Of a DNA stretch of 64,000 bases, positions 8,536 to 20,189 are shown piece by piece. The position numbers were made by a program, and so were the translations under genes. Within the stretch, counting starts at the first letter, position 1, and each line of letters opens with the position of its first letter. Origin of the DNA: Pseudomonas silvicola (GTDB lineage: Bacteria; Pseudomonadota; Gammaproteobacteria; Pseudomonadales; Pseudomonadaceae); NCBI RefSeq assembly GCF_026651855.1, contig NZ_CP093280.1:5434001-5498000 (forward strand), given 5' to 3'. The notes under the pieces are model-generated. The model ran no database searches and had not been told where the DNA came from. It was given only the letters and a program-made list of their open reading frames with translations.

Positions 8536-11500
8536 CTAAATGCGCTCCAACTGTGGCAACCACACGCGAATCAGGGAAAACAGACGGTCCAGGTCGATGG
8601 GCTTGGCCAGGTAATCGTTGGCGCCGGCCTGCAGGCAGCGCTCCTGATCGTCCTTCATGGCCTTGGCGGTGACGGCGATGATCGGCAGCTTGCGCCAGCG
8701 GGTGTCCTTGCGGATCTCGCGCGTGGCTTCGTAGCCGTCCATTTCCGGCATCATCACGTCCATCAGCACCAGGTCGATGTCTTCCACCTGATTGAGTTTG
8801 TCGATGGCCTCGCGGCCGTTGCGACCGATTTCAACGATCGCGCCCTTGTGCTCCAGGGCACTGGTGAGGGCGAAGATATTGCGCACATCGTCGTCCACCA
8901 CCAGAATCTTGCGCCCTTCGAAGACCTTGTCGCGGCTGCGCGCGGTCTTGAGCATCTTCTGCCTTTCCTGAGACAACTGGGATTCGACTTTGTGCAGAAA
9001 CAGCGTCACTTCGTCCAGCAGACGCTCGGGTGAACGCGCGCCCTTGATGATGATCGAGCGCGAATACTTGAGCAGCTCAGCCTCTTCGTCGCGGGTCAGG
9101 TTGCGGCCGGTGTAGACGATCACGGGCGGGAATGCGCAGATCTCTTCGGTGGACATGCGCTTGAGCAGGTCATTGCCGAGCATGTCCGGCAGCTTGAGAT
9201 CGATGATCATGCAGTCGTAGACGTTCTCGCGCAGCAGGTCCAGCGCTTCCTGGGCCAGGCCCACAGCGGTGATCTCGATGTCTTCATCGCCGATCAGGCG
9301 GGCAATGCTCTCGCGTTGCAGGTCGTCGTCTTCCACCAGCAGAATGCGTTTGAGCTTCTGCGTGAGCTTGGCTTCCAGGCGGGCGAACACCGTCTTGAGT
9401 TCGTCACGGGTGGTGGGTTTCACCGCATACCCGACGGCCCCCATGTGCATGGCCGCCTCGACGCGGTCTTCCACGGAAATGACGTGCACCGGGATGTGCC
9501 GGGTGGCCGGCAGTTCCTTGAGGCGTTGCAGCACGGTCAGGCCGGAATGGTCAGGCAGGCGCATGTCGAGCAGAATGGCATCGGGCACGAACTGCGCCGC
9601 CAGGTTGAAGCCCTCGTCGGCGCCGTGGGCCACCAGGCAGTGGTAGTTCAGCTCGTGGGCCAGGTCGTAGAGAATGCGGGCGAAGTTCGGCTCGTCCTCG
9701 ATCACCAGGATGCACCGTCGCTCGAAGGGGCCCTTGTCGCGGTCATCGGGGAAGCGCGCGATGGTCACTTCCGGCACCACCACGTGCGCAGGCTCGTTGG
9801 CCGCGGTGGCCGGGGCCTGGATGACCGTGGGCGCCGGGTGCACCTCGGTGCGTTCCATGTCTTCGTAATGCTGGGGCAGGATCAAGGTGAACTCACTGCC
9901 CTTGCCCAGGGTACTGCTGACGCTGATGTAGCCGCCCAGCAGGTTGGCGAGGTCGCGTGAGATCGACAGACCCAGGCCGGTGCCGCCGTAGCGGCGGTTG
10001 GTGGTGCCGTCGGCCTGACGGAAGGCTTCGAAGATCGCCTGCTGCTGGTCCGTCGCCACGCCGATGCCCGTGTCGCGCACATGGAAGGCGATGCCGTTGT
10101 CCGGTTGCGGGGCGACGATCAGGGTCACTTGCCCCTTTTCAGTGAACTTCAGGGCGTTGGACAACAGGTTCTTCAGAATCTGCTCGACCCGTTGGCGGTC
10201 GGTGAACAGGTGGGCCGGCGTGCCCTCAAGCAGTTCGACGGTGAAGCTCAACTGCTTGTCGGCCGCCAGTGGTTCAAACAGGGTCCGCAGGCCGTCGACC
10301 AGCCGCGCGGTGCTGGTGTTCTCGGGGCGCACATCGAGCTTGCCGGCTTCGACCTTGGAAATGTCGAGAATATCGTTGATCAGGTTGAGCAGGTCGTTGC
10401 CGGCCGAATAGATGGACTCGGCGAACTTGACCTGCTCGCCTGTCAGGTTGTCCTCGGCGTTCTCGGCCAGCAGTTTGGCCAGGATCAACGAGCTGTTGAG
10501 CGGGGTGCGCAGCTCATGGGACATGTTGGCCAGGAACTCGGACTTGTACTTGCTGGAGCGCTGCAACTCTTCAGCGCGCTCTTCCAGCTCGACCTGGGCA
10601 CGGTTGAGTTCCAGGTTCTTCAGGTCCAGGGCATCACGCTGCTCGGCCAGGGCGTCGGTGCGCTCGGCCAGCTGTTCGTTGGTCTGTTCCAGCTCCGCCT
10701 GTTGGGTTTCCAGGTGGGCCTGGGACTCCTTGAGCACCCGCGACTGCTCTTCCAGCTCTTCGTTGGCGGTCTTGAGCTCTTCCTGCTGCACCTGCAGCTC
10801 TTCGTTGAGCTGCTGGGTCTCGGCCAGCACTTCCTGCAGGCGCTGGCGGTAGCGGGCAGCCTCGATCGACGTGCCCAGGTTGCTGGCCAGCAGTTCCAGC
10901 AGCTCGACGTCGCGGTCGTTCAACGGCCGCAGGAAGCCCAGTTCCACCACGCCGTTGATACCGTCATCGTTATGGGTCGGCATGATCAACACGCTATGGG
11001 GCAGGCCTTCGCCCAGGCCGGAAGCGAACTTGAAATAGTCCTGGGGGACATCGTCCAGGCGCATCAGGCGCCCGGTCTGGACGGCCTGGCCGATCACCCC
11101 TTCGCCATTGATGATGATCTGGTCCTGGTTTTCCTGCTCGCGCGAGAAGCCATAGGTGGCGACGCGGCGCAGGCTGCCGTGCTCTTCGCGCACGTACACG
11201 GCGGCGACCACGCTGCCCAGGTAGGCAGCGAAGAACTGCAGCATGTTGCGGCCCAGCATCTGCAGGGTCAGTTGGCCCAGCACCTGCTCGGCCAGTTGCG
11301 TTTGCCCGGTACGCAGCCACGCCTGGCCTTCCAGGCGTTCGGCGCTGCGGCGCTGGGCATCGAGGTTTTCGCCATAGGTGGTGGACAGGCTGACCATGTC
11401 GCGACGACCAAAGAACGCCAGCGCCCCACTGATCAGCACCAGGAACAGGATATAAAGGGTCACCGACAGCGTGATGGTGTGGCTGACGTCTTCGCTCCGC

Positions 11501-12030
11501 TGGACGCGCAGTGAGTGCTCCATGGCGATGAAATCGTCGAACTCACCGCGGATCGCGTCGGTCAGGCGCTTGCCGCGGCCGGTCTGGACCACCGATGAGT
11601 AATCGCCGGAGGTACGCTTCATGTCGATCATGGCCTGTGAGTACGCCATCCACTCTTTCTGCAGGGCCATGATGCGGGTCAGGCGGTCAACCTGGGTGTT
11701 GTTATCCGCCACCAATTGCTGCAACGCCGGGACTTCGGCGGCCAGGCGCGGCTTCGCCAGCTCGAAGGGGTCCAGGTACTCTTCCTTGCCGCTGAGCAGG
11801 TAACCGCGCATGCCGGTTTCCATGTCGATGGACAACTTGGCGACTTCATTGGCGTTGTTGATGACCCGATCAGTGTGCTCGACCCAGTCGATGGTGTTCA
11901 TCAGGTAGGCAATGATGCTGACGAACACCACGCCACTGAGCAGGCCCACCCCCAAGGGCAGGCTGACGTTGCGAATCAGCAGCTTGCGAAAACTCTGCTC
12001 ATCGATGCTGGAGGGTTTGCTCATGTCCAT
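8536..12030 (-). CDS. CHASE3-GAF hybrid histidine kinase with three receivers
   Basis: A protein of about 1164 residues. A first membrane helix near residues 18-42 and a second near 190-210 flank a CHASE3-like periplasmic sensor ([12 protein letters not shown] is typical). Then come a GAF domain, a long Glu/Gln-rich coiled coil, HisKA ([15 protein letters not shown]), HATPase_c ([12 protein letters not shown]) and three consecutive receivers with phospho-acceptor Asp in [18 protein letters not shown] and [12 protein letters not shown]. The start is taken at ATG 12028-12030; ATG at 12024 also fits, and a further in-frame ATG at 12078 has less support. It is first in the operon with cheR, cheB, the receiver-kinase and probably the response regulator. 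Confidence 0.9.
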   Translation of the reverse strand: MDMSKPSSIDEQSFRKLLIRNVSLPLGVGLLSGVVFVSIIAYLMNTIDWVEHTDRVINNANEVAKLSIDMETGMRGYLLSGKEEYLDPFELAKPRLAAEVPALQQLVADNNTQVDRLTRIMALQKEWMAYSQAMIDMKRTSGDYSSVVQTGRGKRLTDAIRGEFDDFIAMEHSLRVQRSEDVSHTITLSVTLYILFLVLISGALAFFGRRDMVSLSTTYGENLDAQRRSAERLEGQAWLRTGQTQLAEQVLGQLTLQMLGRNMLQFFAAYLGSVVAAVYVREEHGSLRRVATYGFSREQENQDQIIINGEGVIGQAVQTGRLMRLDDVPQDYFKFASGLGEGLPHSVLIMPTHNDDGINGVVELGFLRPLNDRDVELLELLASNLGTSIEAARYRQRLQEVLAETQQLNEELQVQQEELKTANEELEEQSRVLKESQAHLETQQAELEQTNEQLAERTDALAEQRDALDLKNLELNRAQVELEERAEELQRSSKYKSEFLANMSHELRTPLNSSLILAKLLAENAEDNLTGEQVKFAESIYSAGNDLLNLINDILDISKVEAGKLDVRPENTSTARLVDGLRTLFEPLAADKQLSFTVELLEGTPAHLFTDRQRVEQILKNLLSNALKFTEKGQVTLIVAPQPDNGIAFHVRDTGIGVATDQQQAIFEAFRQADGTTNRRYGGTGLGLSISRDLANLLGGYISVSSTLGKGSEFTLILPQHYEDMERTEVHPAPTVIQAPATAANEPAHVVVPEVTIARFPDDRDKGPFERRCILVIEDEPNFARILYDLAHELNYHCLVAHGADEGFNLAAQFVPDAILLDMRLPDHSGLTVLQRLKELPATRHIPVHVISVEDRVEAAMHMGAVGYAVKPTTRDELKTVFARLEAKLTQKLKRILLVEDDDLQRESIARLIGDEDIEITAVGLAQEALDLLRENVYDCMIIDLKLPDMLGNDLLKRMSTEEICAFPPVIVYTGRNLTRDEEAELLKYSRSIIIKGARSPERLLDEVTLFLHKVESQLSQERQKMLKTARSRDKVFEGRKILVVDDDVRNIFALTSALEHKGAIVEIGRNGREAIDKLNQVEDIDLVLMDVMMPEMDGYEATREIRKDTRWRKLPIIAVTAKAMKDDQERCLQAGANDYLAKPIDLDRLFSLIRVWLPQLERI

Positions 12031-12339
12031 GCGCCCTTGGAGATGGTGGTAAAACGGCAGAGTTTGCCGGAATTCCATGTAAAAGATCCAAAATTTCCCG
12101 CACCAAATGAAGAAATTTCTTATTGAACTTTTCTTGATCCCCTACGCTTTCTAGAAGGCGACAAGGGTTTTGGCCAGTATTCGCGGGGGATATTTTGCAT
12201 ATGCATCCCGCGCCGGTATCCTAGGCGCCGGTAATTTTCACTTTTGCTGCCGCGGTACGGAACTTGCCGAATGCGCCGCTTACTATTAAAGACCGGCGGC
12301 GCAGCCTGCGCCTCCTCGTCACCGTCCAGGATCGCTCCA

Positions 12340-12708
12340 ATGCCAGAAACCGCCCCCCACACCATTCTTGTCGTCGAGGATGACTCGATCGTGCGCATGT
12401 TGATTGTCGACGTGCTCGAGGAGCTGGAGTACAGGGTATTGGAGGCTGCCGATGGCGAGGAGGCAATGGCGCACATCAATGACAGCGATGCCCCCATCGA
12501 CCTGATGATGACTGACCAGGGCCTGCCGGACACTTCCGGGTCTGAACTGGCCAAGACCGCCCGCGCCAAACGCCCCGACCTGCCGATCCTGTTTGCCAGC
12601 GGCTATGCTGAAAACATCGACATCCCCCCTGGCATGCACAGCATTGGCAAGCCCTTCTCCATCGACCAGCTGCGCGACAAGGTCAAGGCAATACTGGCGC
12701 AGGGCTGA
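12340..12708 (+). CDS. Single-domain response regulator
   Basis: A 122-residue receiver with acidic residues in LVVEDDSIV, phospho-acceptor Asp in LMMTDQGLPDTSG, a switch Ser in FASGYAE and Lys in SIGKPFS. There is no output domain. ATG at 12340 gives the usual short leader before the first strand. It is transcribed away from the large hybrid kinase and shares about 310 bases of intergenic DNA with it. It is a likely phosphorelay partner of the cluster. Confidence 0.88.
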   Translation: MPETAPHTILVVEDDSIVRMLIVDVLEELEYRVLEAADGEEAMAHINDSDAPIDLMMTDQGLPDTSGSELAKTARAKRPDLPILFASGYAENIDIPPGMHSIGKPFSIDQLRDKVKAILAQG

Positions 12709-12785
12709 TCGCTGCGCTGCGAATCTGGCGCCTGGCACCCAGGGCGGGCCAGGTAATCTCACAGACATAACCGGCCCGAAACAGA

Positions 12786-12868
12786 TGTAGGAGCGAGGGG
12801 GGCGCCGAGCCCTTGCTCGCGAAGCGCCGCGCGGGCGGCGCACGGTCTCAAGGGCGCCACAAAACCAT
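12786..12868 (-). repeat. REP-like palindromic element, inverted relative to the array
   Basis: A GC-rich element carrying the same core as the array downstream but in the opposite orientation: it reads 'gaggggggcgccgagccctt', then 'gctcgcgaagcgccgcgcgg', and ends in 'caagggcgccacaaaacc'. Together with the first array unit it makes a large inverted pair. Part of the same core with the 'gggcgccacaaaacc' tail recurs at 56390-56466. Confidence 0.7.
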
Positions 12869-12962
12869 CGACTGGCGCTTGACGGCCATGATGAAATCTC
12901 TAGCTGGGTCCCAAAAGCCTGTCATGAAACCGTATCATGGCCTCCAGGTGCATGCCTTGGGT

Positions 12963-14355
12963 TTCTCCAGCGCCCTTGAGACCGTGCGCCGCCCGCGCGG
13001 CGCTTCGCGAGCAAGCTCTGCTCCTACATCTGTTTCGGGCCAGTTATGCCTGAGCCATTGCCTGGACCGCCTTGTTGGTTTCGCTTGGGATTGGGTCAGG
13101 GCGGCCAGGTGCATGGCTTAGGTTCACCGGCGCCCTTGAGACCGTGCGCCGCCCGCGCGGCGCTTCGCGAGCAAGCTCTGCTCCTACATCTGTTTCAGGC
13201 CAGTTATGCCTGAGCCATTGCCTGGACCGCCTTGTTGGTTTCGCTTGGGATTGGGTCAGGGCGGCCAGGTGCATGGCCTGATGCTTTTGGGGCCCTTTAG
13301 ACCGTATCTGTTTCGGGCCAGTTATGTCTGTGGGATTGCCTGGACCGCCTTGTTGGTTTCGCTTGGGATTGGGTCAGGGCGGCCAGGTGCATGGCTTAGG
13401 TTCACCGGCGCCCTTGAGACCGTGCGCCGCCCGCGCGGCGCTTCGCGAGCAAGCTCTGCTCCTACATCTGTTTCAGGCCAGTTATGCCTGAGCCATTGCC
13501 TGGACCGCCTTGTTGGTTTGGCTTGGGAATGGGTCAGGGCCGCCAGGTGCATGGCCTGATGCTTTTGGGGCCTTTAGACCGTATCTGTTCCGGGCCAGTC
13601 ATGTCTGGGGGATTGCCTGGACCGCCTTGTTGGTTTCGCTTGGGATTGGGTCAGGGCGGCCAGGTGCATGGCTTAGGTTCACCGGCGCCCTTGAGACCGT
13701 GCGCCGCCCGCGCGGCGCTTCGCGAGCAAGCTCTGCTCCTACATCTGTTTCAGGCCAGTTATGCCTGAGCCATTGCCTGGACCGCCTTGTTGGTTTGGCT
13801 TGGGAATGGGTCAGGGCCGCCAGGTGCATGGCTTAGGTTCACCGGCGCCCTTGAGACCGTGCGCCGCCCGCGCGGCGCTTCGCGAGCAAGCTCTGCTCCT
13901 ACATCTGTTTCAGGCCAGTTATGCCTGAGCCATTGCCTGGACCGCCTTGTTGGTTTGGCTTGGGAAGGGGTCAGGGCCGCCAGGTGCATGGCCTGATGCT
14001 TTTGGGGCCTTTAGACCGTATCTGTTTCGGGCCAGTTATGTCTGTGGGATTGCCTGGACCGCCTTGTTGGTTTCGCTTGGGATTGGGTCAGGGCGGCCAG
14101 GTGCATGGCTTAGGTTCACCGGCGCCCTTGAGACCGTGCGCCGCCCGCGCGGCGCTTCGCGAGCAAGCTCTGCTCCTACATCTGTTTCAGGCCAGTTATG
14201 CCTGAGCCATTGCCTGGACCGCCTTGTTGGTTTGGCTTGGGAATGGGTCAGGGCCGCCAGGTGCATGGCCTGATGCTTTTGGGGCCCTTTAGACCGCATC
14301 TGTTTCGGGCCAGTTATGTCTGTCCCATTGCCTAGGCCGCCTTGTTGGTCTGGCA
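12963..14355. repeat. Compound tandem array of REP-like units
   Basis: Two unit types alternate. Unit A (160 bases) starts 'accgtgcgccgcccgcgcgg', includes the REP-like palindrome and 'ctctgctcctacatctgttt', and starts at 12981, 13141, 13419, 13696, 13856 and 14133. Unit B (117-118 bases, 'cctgatgcttttggggcc...') is inserted after 'gtgcatgg' at 13277, 13555, 13992 and 14269. A and B share a core of about 66 bases containing 'tggaccgccttgttggttt', found ten times, the last copy degenerate. The order is A, AB, AB, A, AB, AB, so a 715-base higher-order period is visible from 12981 to 13696. Open frames inside it simply repeat with the unit and are not genes. The whole 12709-14399 gap is explained by this array and the inverted element before it. 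Confidence 0.92.
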
Positions 14356-14399
14356 TACAGTCAGGTTTACCTTTTACCTTTTTTGGAAATGTCCACCCC

Positions 14400-15698
14400 A
14401 TGCCACCCGCCCACCTCCTCGTCATCGGCTACGTCTGGCCGGAACCCCGTTCTTCTGCAGCCGGCGGGCACATCATGCAGATACTTCAGGCCTTCCTCGA
14501 CCAGGGCTGGCAGGTCACCTTCGCCAGCCCCGCCGGCGATGGCGAGCACATGGCCGACCTGGCCGCGCAGGGCATTGCCCGCCAGGCCATCAAGCTGAAC
14601 GACGAAAGCTTTGACCGCTTCATCACCGAACTGAACCCCGACGTGGTCCTGTTCGACCGGTTCATGATGGAAGAACAGTTTGGCTGGCGGGTGGAGAAAC
14701 ACTGCCCCACCGCCCTGCGGGTGCTGGAAACCAGCGACTTGCAGAGCCTGCGCGACGCGCGCCAGTTGCTGCTCAAGGACGCCCTCAAGGCGGACCCGCA
14801 GCGCGACGACTTCAGCACCCTGTTCGGCCTCGACCATCCCGACCTGTACCGCCATATGGCCGCGGCGGACATCAGCCAGCGCGAAGTGGCGGCGATCTAC
14901 CGCAGTGACCTCAGCCTGATGATCTCAGAACCCGAGATCGAACTGCTGACCGGCCAGTTCCAAGTGCCCGACGCGCTGCTGCACCATTGCCCCCTGATGG
15001 TCGAGGCCTCAGGCCCCGGCAAGTCCTTTGAGCAGCGTGCGCATTTCCTCAGCATCGGCAATTTCCGCCATGCGCCCAACTGGGATGCCGTGCTGTGGCT
15101 CAAGACCGTGCTGTGGCCACGCATTCGCCAGCGCCTGCCCCAGGCCGAGCTGCATGTGTATGGCGCCTACACCCCGCCCAAGGCCACGGCACTGAACAAC
15201 CCGGCGCAGGGTTTTCGCGTGCTGAACTGGGCTGAGGACGCCCTGCAGGTGATGGGCGACGCCCGCGTGGCCCTGGCGCCGCTGCGCTTCGGTGCGGGTA
15301 TCAAGGGCAAGTTGCTCGACGCCATGGTCTGTGGCACCCCCAGCGTGACCACGCCCATTGGCGCCGAGGGCATGCATGGCACGCTGGCGTGGCCAGGCCT
15401 GGTCGCCAGTGACGTGGAGGGCCTGGTGAACGCCGCGGTCACGTTGTACCAGGATGAAGCCGCCTGGCAGCAGGCCAACGCCCACGCCCCTGCGTTATTG
15501 CAGGCTCGCTATCGCTACCGTCCCCATGCCGATGCGTTGCTGACACGTATCGACACCCTGCGTCACAACCTGGACATCCACCGCCTGGGTAATTTCACCG
15601 GCGCCATGCTGCGCCATCACCAGCACAAGAGCACCCAGTACATGGCCCAGTGGATCGAGGCCAAACGAAAAAATATCGAGATATTGGATCCAATATAA
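14400..15698 (+). CDS. Glycosyltransferase (GT4-like, GT-B fold)
   Basis: A 432-residue cytoplasmic glycosyltransferase. The N-terminal half starts with a Rossmann strand (HLLVIGYVWPEP) and a Gly-rich turn (SAAGGHIMQIL). The C-terminal half has the nucleotide-sugar binding region typical of group-1 enzymes: FLSIGNFRHAPN, then LAPLRFGAGIKGKLLDAM and GTPSVTTPIGAEGM. ATG at 14400 directly precedes the first strand; an in-frame upstream extension would run into the repeat array. The acceptor is unknown, probably a polysaccharide, LPS or glycoprotein. No other glycan gene is adjacent. Confidence 0.85.
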   Translation: MPPAHLLVIGYVWPEPRSSAAGGHIMQILQAFLDQGWQVTFASPAGDGEHMADLAAQGIARQAIKLNDESFDRFITELNPDVVLFDRFMMEEQFGWRVEKHCPTALRVLETSDLQSLRDARQLLLKDALKADPQRDDFSTLFGLDHPDLYRHMAAADISQREVAAIYRSDLSLMISEPEIELLTGQFQVPDALLHHCPLMVEASGPGKSFEQRAHFLSIGNFRHAPNWDAVLWLKTVLWPRIRQRLPQAELHVYGAYTPPKATALNNPAQGFRVLNWAEDALQVMGDARVALAPLRFGAGIKGKLLDAMVCGTPSVTTPIGAEGMHGTLAWPGLVASDVEGLVNAAVTLYQDEAAWQQANAHAPALLQARYRYRPHADALLTRIDTLRHNLDIHRLGNFTGAMLRHHQHKSTQYMAQWIEAKRKNIEILDPI

Positions 15699-15763
15699 AA
15701 AAGCATCTACACTGCCGGGAGCCGTGGACATTTCCCCACCAACCCGCATAGGTTGCCGCTGTC

Positions 15764-16693
15764 ATGATGGATACCTCAGCTCCCGACTTCAGCCATAAAG
15801 TCTATAAAACGCCGCTGATGCAACGCATGGTCCAGGTCGCCAAGGAGCTGGCTCGCCAGGGCCTTGCGCACGACCGCCAGCCGGCGCTGTACAAGGTAGC
15901 CGATTACATCCTGCAAAACCCCTGGCTTTCACCGACGCTGAACATCGAGCGCATGTCCGCGGGCGCCGGTACGTCCACGGCGGCCGTCAACCGCCTGGCC
16001 AACCACATGGGCATGAACGGTTTCACTGGCCTGCGCGAGGCCCTGGTACTGCACCTGCTTGAACTGATAGCGCCCGCCGACTGGGTACGGGCAGAAGTGG
16101 CCCAGCACCCCGAGCGCGGTTTCGGCCTGGGCCAGCAGGTACGCCTGAGCAATGGCAACCTCGACGCCACCCTCAGTGCCAATGACGACGAACGCTTCGA
16201 CAACGTAGTGTCCAGCCTGGCCCAGGCCCGGCACCTGTACGTGCTGGGATTTGGCAACTGCCACTACCTGGCCGGGCTGGCCACCAACTGCCTGGTGCCC
16301 CACTGTGCCCACGTGGTAGCGCTGAACATGGAAGGTGGCAGTGAAAACGCCGCCTATCGCATGGCGGCCATCGGCCCCGGCGATACCCTGCTGGCCTTGG
16401 CCCTGCAGCCCTATGCCAACGATACCTTGCGCCTGGCGCAGTACGCTGCCAGCCGCGGCGCGGCCGTGATGGCGATCACCGACTCGCCGGCTTCGCCCAT
16501 GATGGCCGTGGCCCACCAGTGCCTGTTCGCACCGCCCACGCACCCGGTGCTGCGCAACTCCAACGTGGCGATGCTGGTCATGATCGAGGCGCTGGCCAGT
16601 GCCGTGCGCCTGCGCAACCTGGAGCCGGTGAACGAATCCATCCGCCTGGCCGAAGACGCCCTCAGGTATGTGCAACGCAAGGGCTGTGCGTGA
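15764..16693 (+). CDS. MurR/RpiR-family transcriptional regulator
   Basis: A 309-residue regulator with an N-terminal RpiR helix-turn-helix (about 45-95, including AGTSTAAVNRLANHMG) and a C-terminal SIS sugar-phosphate binding domain (about 140-260, including HLYVLGFGNCHYL). The family senses phosphosugars. It lies 73 bases upstream of mtlR on the same strand, so it may control or respond to the adjacent sugar genes, but the ligand cannot be deduced. It starts at ATG 15764; a second ATG follows immediately. Confidence 0.88.
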   Translation: MMDTSAPDFSHKVYKTPLMQRMVQVAKELARQGLAHDRQPALYKVADYILQNPWLSPTLNIERMSAGAGTSTAAVNRLANHMGMNGFTGLREALVLHLLELIAPADWVRAEVAQHPERGFGLGQQVRLSNGNLDATLSANDDERFDNVVSSLAQARHLYVLGFGNCHYLAGLATNCLVPHCAHVVALNMEGGSENAAYRMAAIGPGDTLLALALQPYANDTLRLAQYAASRGAAVMAITDSPASPMMAVAHQCLFAPPTHPVLRNSNVAMLVMIEALASAVRLRNLEPVNESIRLAEDALRYVQRKGCA

Positions 16694-16766
16694 ACCGCCA
16701 TTGCCGAGGCGATGGCTTTATGAGTAGGCTGGGGGTACCTGGCAAACAACAATAAGCGGCCACGGC

Positions 16767-17678
16767 ATGACCAGACCCAGCAGAATCACCGATCCGTCCT
16801 ATGAGTTGATGGACGACCACGAAGGCCTGTCGATCATCTACCGCCAGCACGGCTTCCCGTGCCCGCTGGTGCGCTGGCATTTTCACAAGGAATACGAGCT
16901 GCACTTGATCGTGGCCAGTTCCGGGAAGGTCTTCGTTGGCGACTACATCGGCAATTTCCACCCCAACAGCCTGTTCCTCACCGGCCCGAACCTGCCCCAC
17001 AACTGGATCAGCCAGGTGGCGCCGGACCAGGTGGTGGAGAAGCGCGACATGCTGGTCAACTTCACGGATGAGCTGTTCGACAATGCCCTGCCGGTGTTCA
17101 GCGAACTCAAGGGCCTGAGCCCGTTGCTGGAGCGCGCCCGCCATGGCATCGAGTTCCGCTGCCCCCGCACCCTGGCCGAGGCCACGACGCTGATGCAATG
17201 CATCGCCGACAGCCGCGGTGTCAGCCGCCTGGGCTACTTCCTGATCCTGATGGAGCGCCTGGCGGCGTGCGAGGACTACCAATTGCTGTCCGACAGCAAC
17301 GCACCACCGCTGGCCGACGAAAACAGCATCGACCGTACCAACCGCGCGGTGGACTATATTTTCAGCCACTACAGCCGCGACCTGCCGCTCGAAGAAGTGG
17401 CCCAGCACCTGGGCATGAAGCCAACGTATTTTTCGCGGGTATTCAAACAGGCCACGGGGCGCTGTTTTGTCGAATTCGTCAACCGGCTGCGCATCAGCAA
17501 GTCCTGCGAACTGCTGGCCGATGGGCGCAAGGCCGTGACCGACGTCTGCTTCCAGTCCGGCTTCAACAACATTTCCAACTTCAACCGGCGCTTTCAGCAG
17601 CTCAAGGGCATGACCCCCTCCGATTACCGCAGGTTGGCGGTGCAGCGCGTCACCGAGCAGCACCCGCGCAACACCTGA
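16767..17678 (+). CDS. mtlR: AraC-type activator of the mannitol operon
   Basis: A 303-residue AraC/XylS-family regulator. The N-terminal cupin-like sensor contains HFHKEYELHLIV and the metal/ligand-type segment GPNLPHNW; the C-terminal double helix-turn-helix spans about 195-290 (LPLEEVAQHLGMKPTYFSR, then SGFNNISNFNRRFQ). MtlR of Pseudomonas fluorescens activates mtlEFGKDYZ in response to polyols, and this gene sits immediately upstream of mtlEFGK in the same orientation. The 185-base gap to mtlE should hold its operator. Confidence 0.9.
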   Translation: MTRPSRITDPSYELMDDHEGLSIIYRQHGFPCPLVRWHFHKEYELHLIVASSGKVFVGDYIGNFHPNSLFLTGPNLPHNWISQVAPDQVVEKRDMLVNFTDELFDNALPVFSELKGLSPLLERARHGIEFRCPRTLAEATTLMQCIADSRGVSRLGYFLILMERLAACEDYQLLSDSNAPPLADENSIDRTNRAVDYIFSHYSRDLPLEEVAQHLGMKPTYFSRVFKQATGRCFVEFVNRLRISKSCELLADGRKAVTDVCFQSGFNNISNFNRRFQQLKGMTPSDYRRLAVQRVTEQHPRNT

Positions 17679-17863
17679 TTCATCCCCCCTGCAGAGAACC
17701 TGGCCGTGGTGGCCAGTGCAAAATAGTATCAGCGCAACTGCCTTCGCGGATTTGTCCCTCGGCCGTTTTAGGTCTGTAATCAACGCAGCTGCTTCCCCAC
17801 TTCAGGAAGACACAACAACAATAACCAGGCTTCGCGCCCACCGGGCCCGAAGAGGAGTGTGTG

Positions 17864-19186
<1,323 letters not shown>

Positions 19187-19252
19187 CAGCGCTGCCATGG
19201 CCGGCCCCGGCCTGGGGCTGGCCAGCCTGTTCGGCCATTCAAGGTATCCATC

Positions 19253-20179
19253 ATGAGCACGTCCACTGCCAAGGCGCAGCTTGAGGTCCAGCCGGACCCA
19301 GGCAAGCACCGCCTCAACAACCCTGGCTGGTTTCTGGTCACCCCCTCCGTGGCGCTGCTGCTGCTGTGGATGGTGGTGCCGCTGGCCATGACCCTGTACT
19401 TCTCGCTGATGCGCTACAACCTGCTCGATGGTGGCGAGAAGACCTTCACCGGCCTGGGCAATTTCACCTTCTTCTTCACCGATGAAGGCTTCATACCCGG
19501 CATGACCAATACCCTGCTGCTAGTGGGCAGTGTGTTGCTGATCAGCGTGGTGGCGGGCGTGCTGATCGCCGCGCTGCTGGAGGCCAGCGAGTTTTTCGGC
19601 CGCGGCATCGTGCGGGTATTGCTCATCTCACCGTTCTTCATCATGCCCACGGTGGGTGCGCTGATCTTCAAGAACCTGATCTTCCACCCGGTGTCGGGCA
19701 TCCTCGCCGCCCTGTGGCGCGTGTTCGGCGCCCAGCCGGTGGACTGGCTGGCCAATTACCCGCTGCTGTCGATCATCATCATCGTTTCCTGGCAGTGGCT
19801 GCCCTTCGCCATTTTGCTGCTGATGACGGCCATGCAGTCCCTGGACCAGGAACAGAAGGAGGCCGCGCGCCTGGACGGTGCCGGGCCAGTCGCGATTTTC
19901 TGGCACCTGACCCTGCCACACCTGGCCCGGCCGATTGCCGTGGTGGTGATGATCGAGACCATTTTCCTGCTGTCGGTGTTCGCCGAGATCTTCACCACCA
20001 CCAACGGCGGCCCGGGGTTTGCCTCCACCAACCTGGCCTACCTGATCTACAACCAGGCACTGGTGCAGTTCGACGTGGGCATGGCATCGGCCGGCGGCCT
20101 GATCGCCGTGGTCATCGCCAACATCGCCGCCATCATCCTGGTGCGGATGATCGGCAAAAACCTCACCGACCAGCCTTGA
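19253..20179 (+). CDS. mtlF: Mannitol ABC transporter permease
   Basis: A 308-residue inner-membrane permease of the MalF type with six predicted helices (first near LVTPSVALLLLWMVVPLAM). The EAA loop that contacts the ATPase is visible as KEAARLDGAGPVAIFWHLTLP. It begins 66 bases after mtlE and is followed 10 bases later by mtlG. It forms the membrane heterodimer with MtlG. Confidence 0.93.
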   Translation: MSTSTAKAQLEVQPDPGKHRLNNPGWFLVTPSVALLLLWMVVPLAMTLYFSLMRYNLLDGGEKTFTGLGNFTFFFTDEGFIPGMTNTLLLVGSVLLISVVAGVLIAALLEASEFFGRGIVRVLLISPFFIMPTVGALIFKNLIFHPVSGILAALWRVFGAQPVDWLANYPLLSIIIIVSWQWLPFAILLLMTAMQSLDQEQKEAARLDGAGPVAIFWHLTLPHLARPIAVVVMIETIFLLSVFAEIFTTTNGGPGFASTNLAYLIYNQALVQFDVGMASAGGLIAVVIANIAAIILVRMIGKNLTDQP

Positions 20180-20189
20180 GGCCCGTGCC

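Noticed and set aside
12963-14355. Possible CRISPR array
   Set aside because: Repeats are 117-160 bases long, spacers are not unique and themselves repeat, and no cas gene is present. It is a REP-like tandem array.
12709-14399. Insertion sequence or transposon remnant
   Set aside because: No transposase motif and no target-site duplication or IS-type terminal repeats were seen around the array.
13044-14425. Series of 69-129 residue open frames on both strands in the array
   Set aside because: They recur with the repeat period, have no ribosome sites and reflect only the GC-rich palindromic unit.
16662-17783. 373-codon open frame opposite mtlR
   Set aside because: Antisense to an AraC-family regulator with intact helix-turn-helix motifs.
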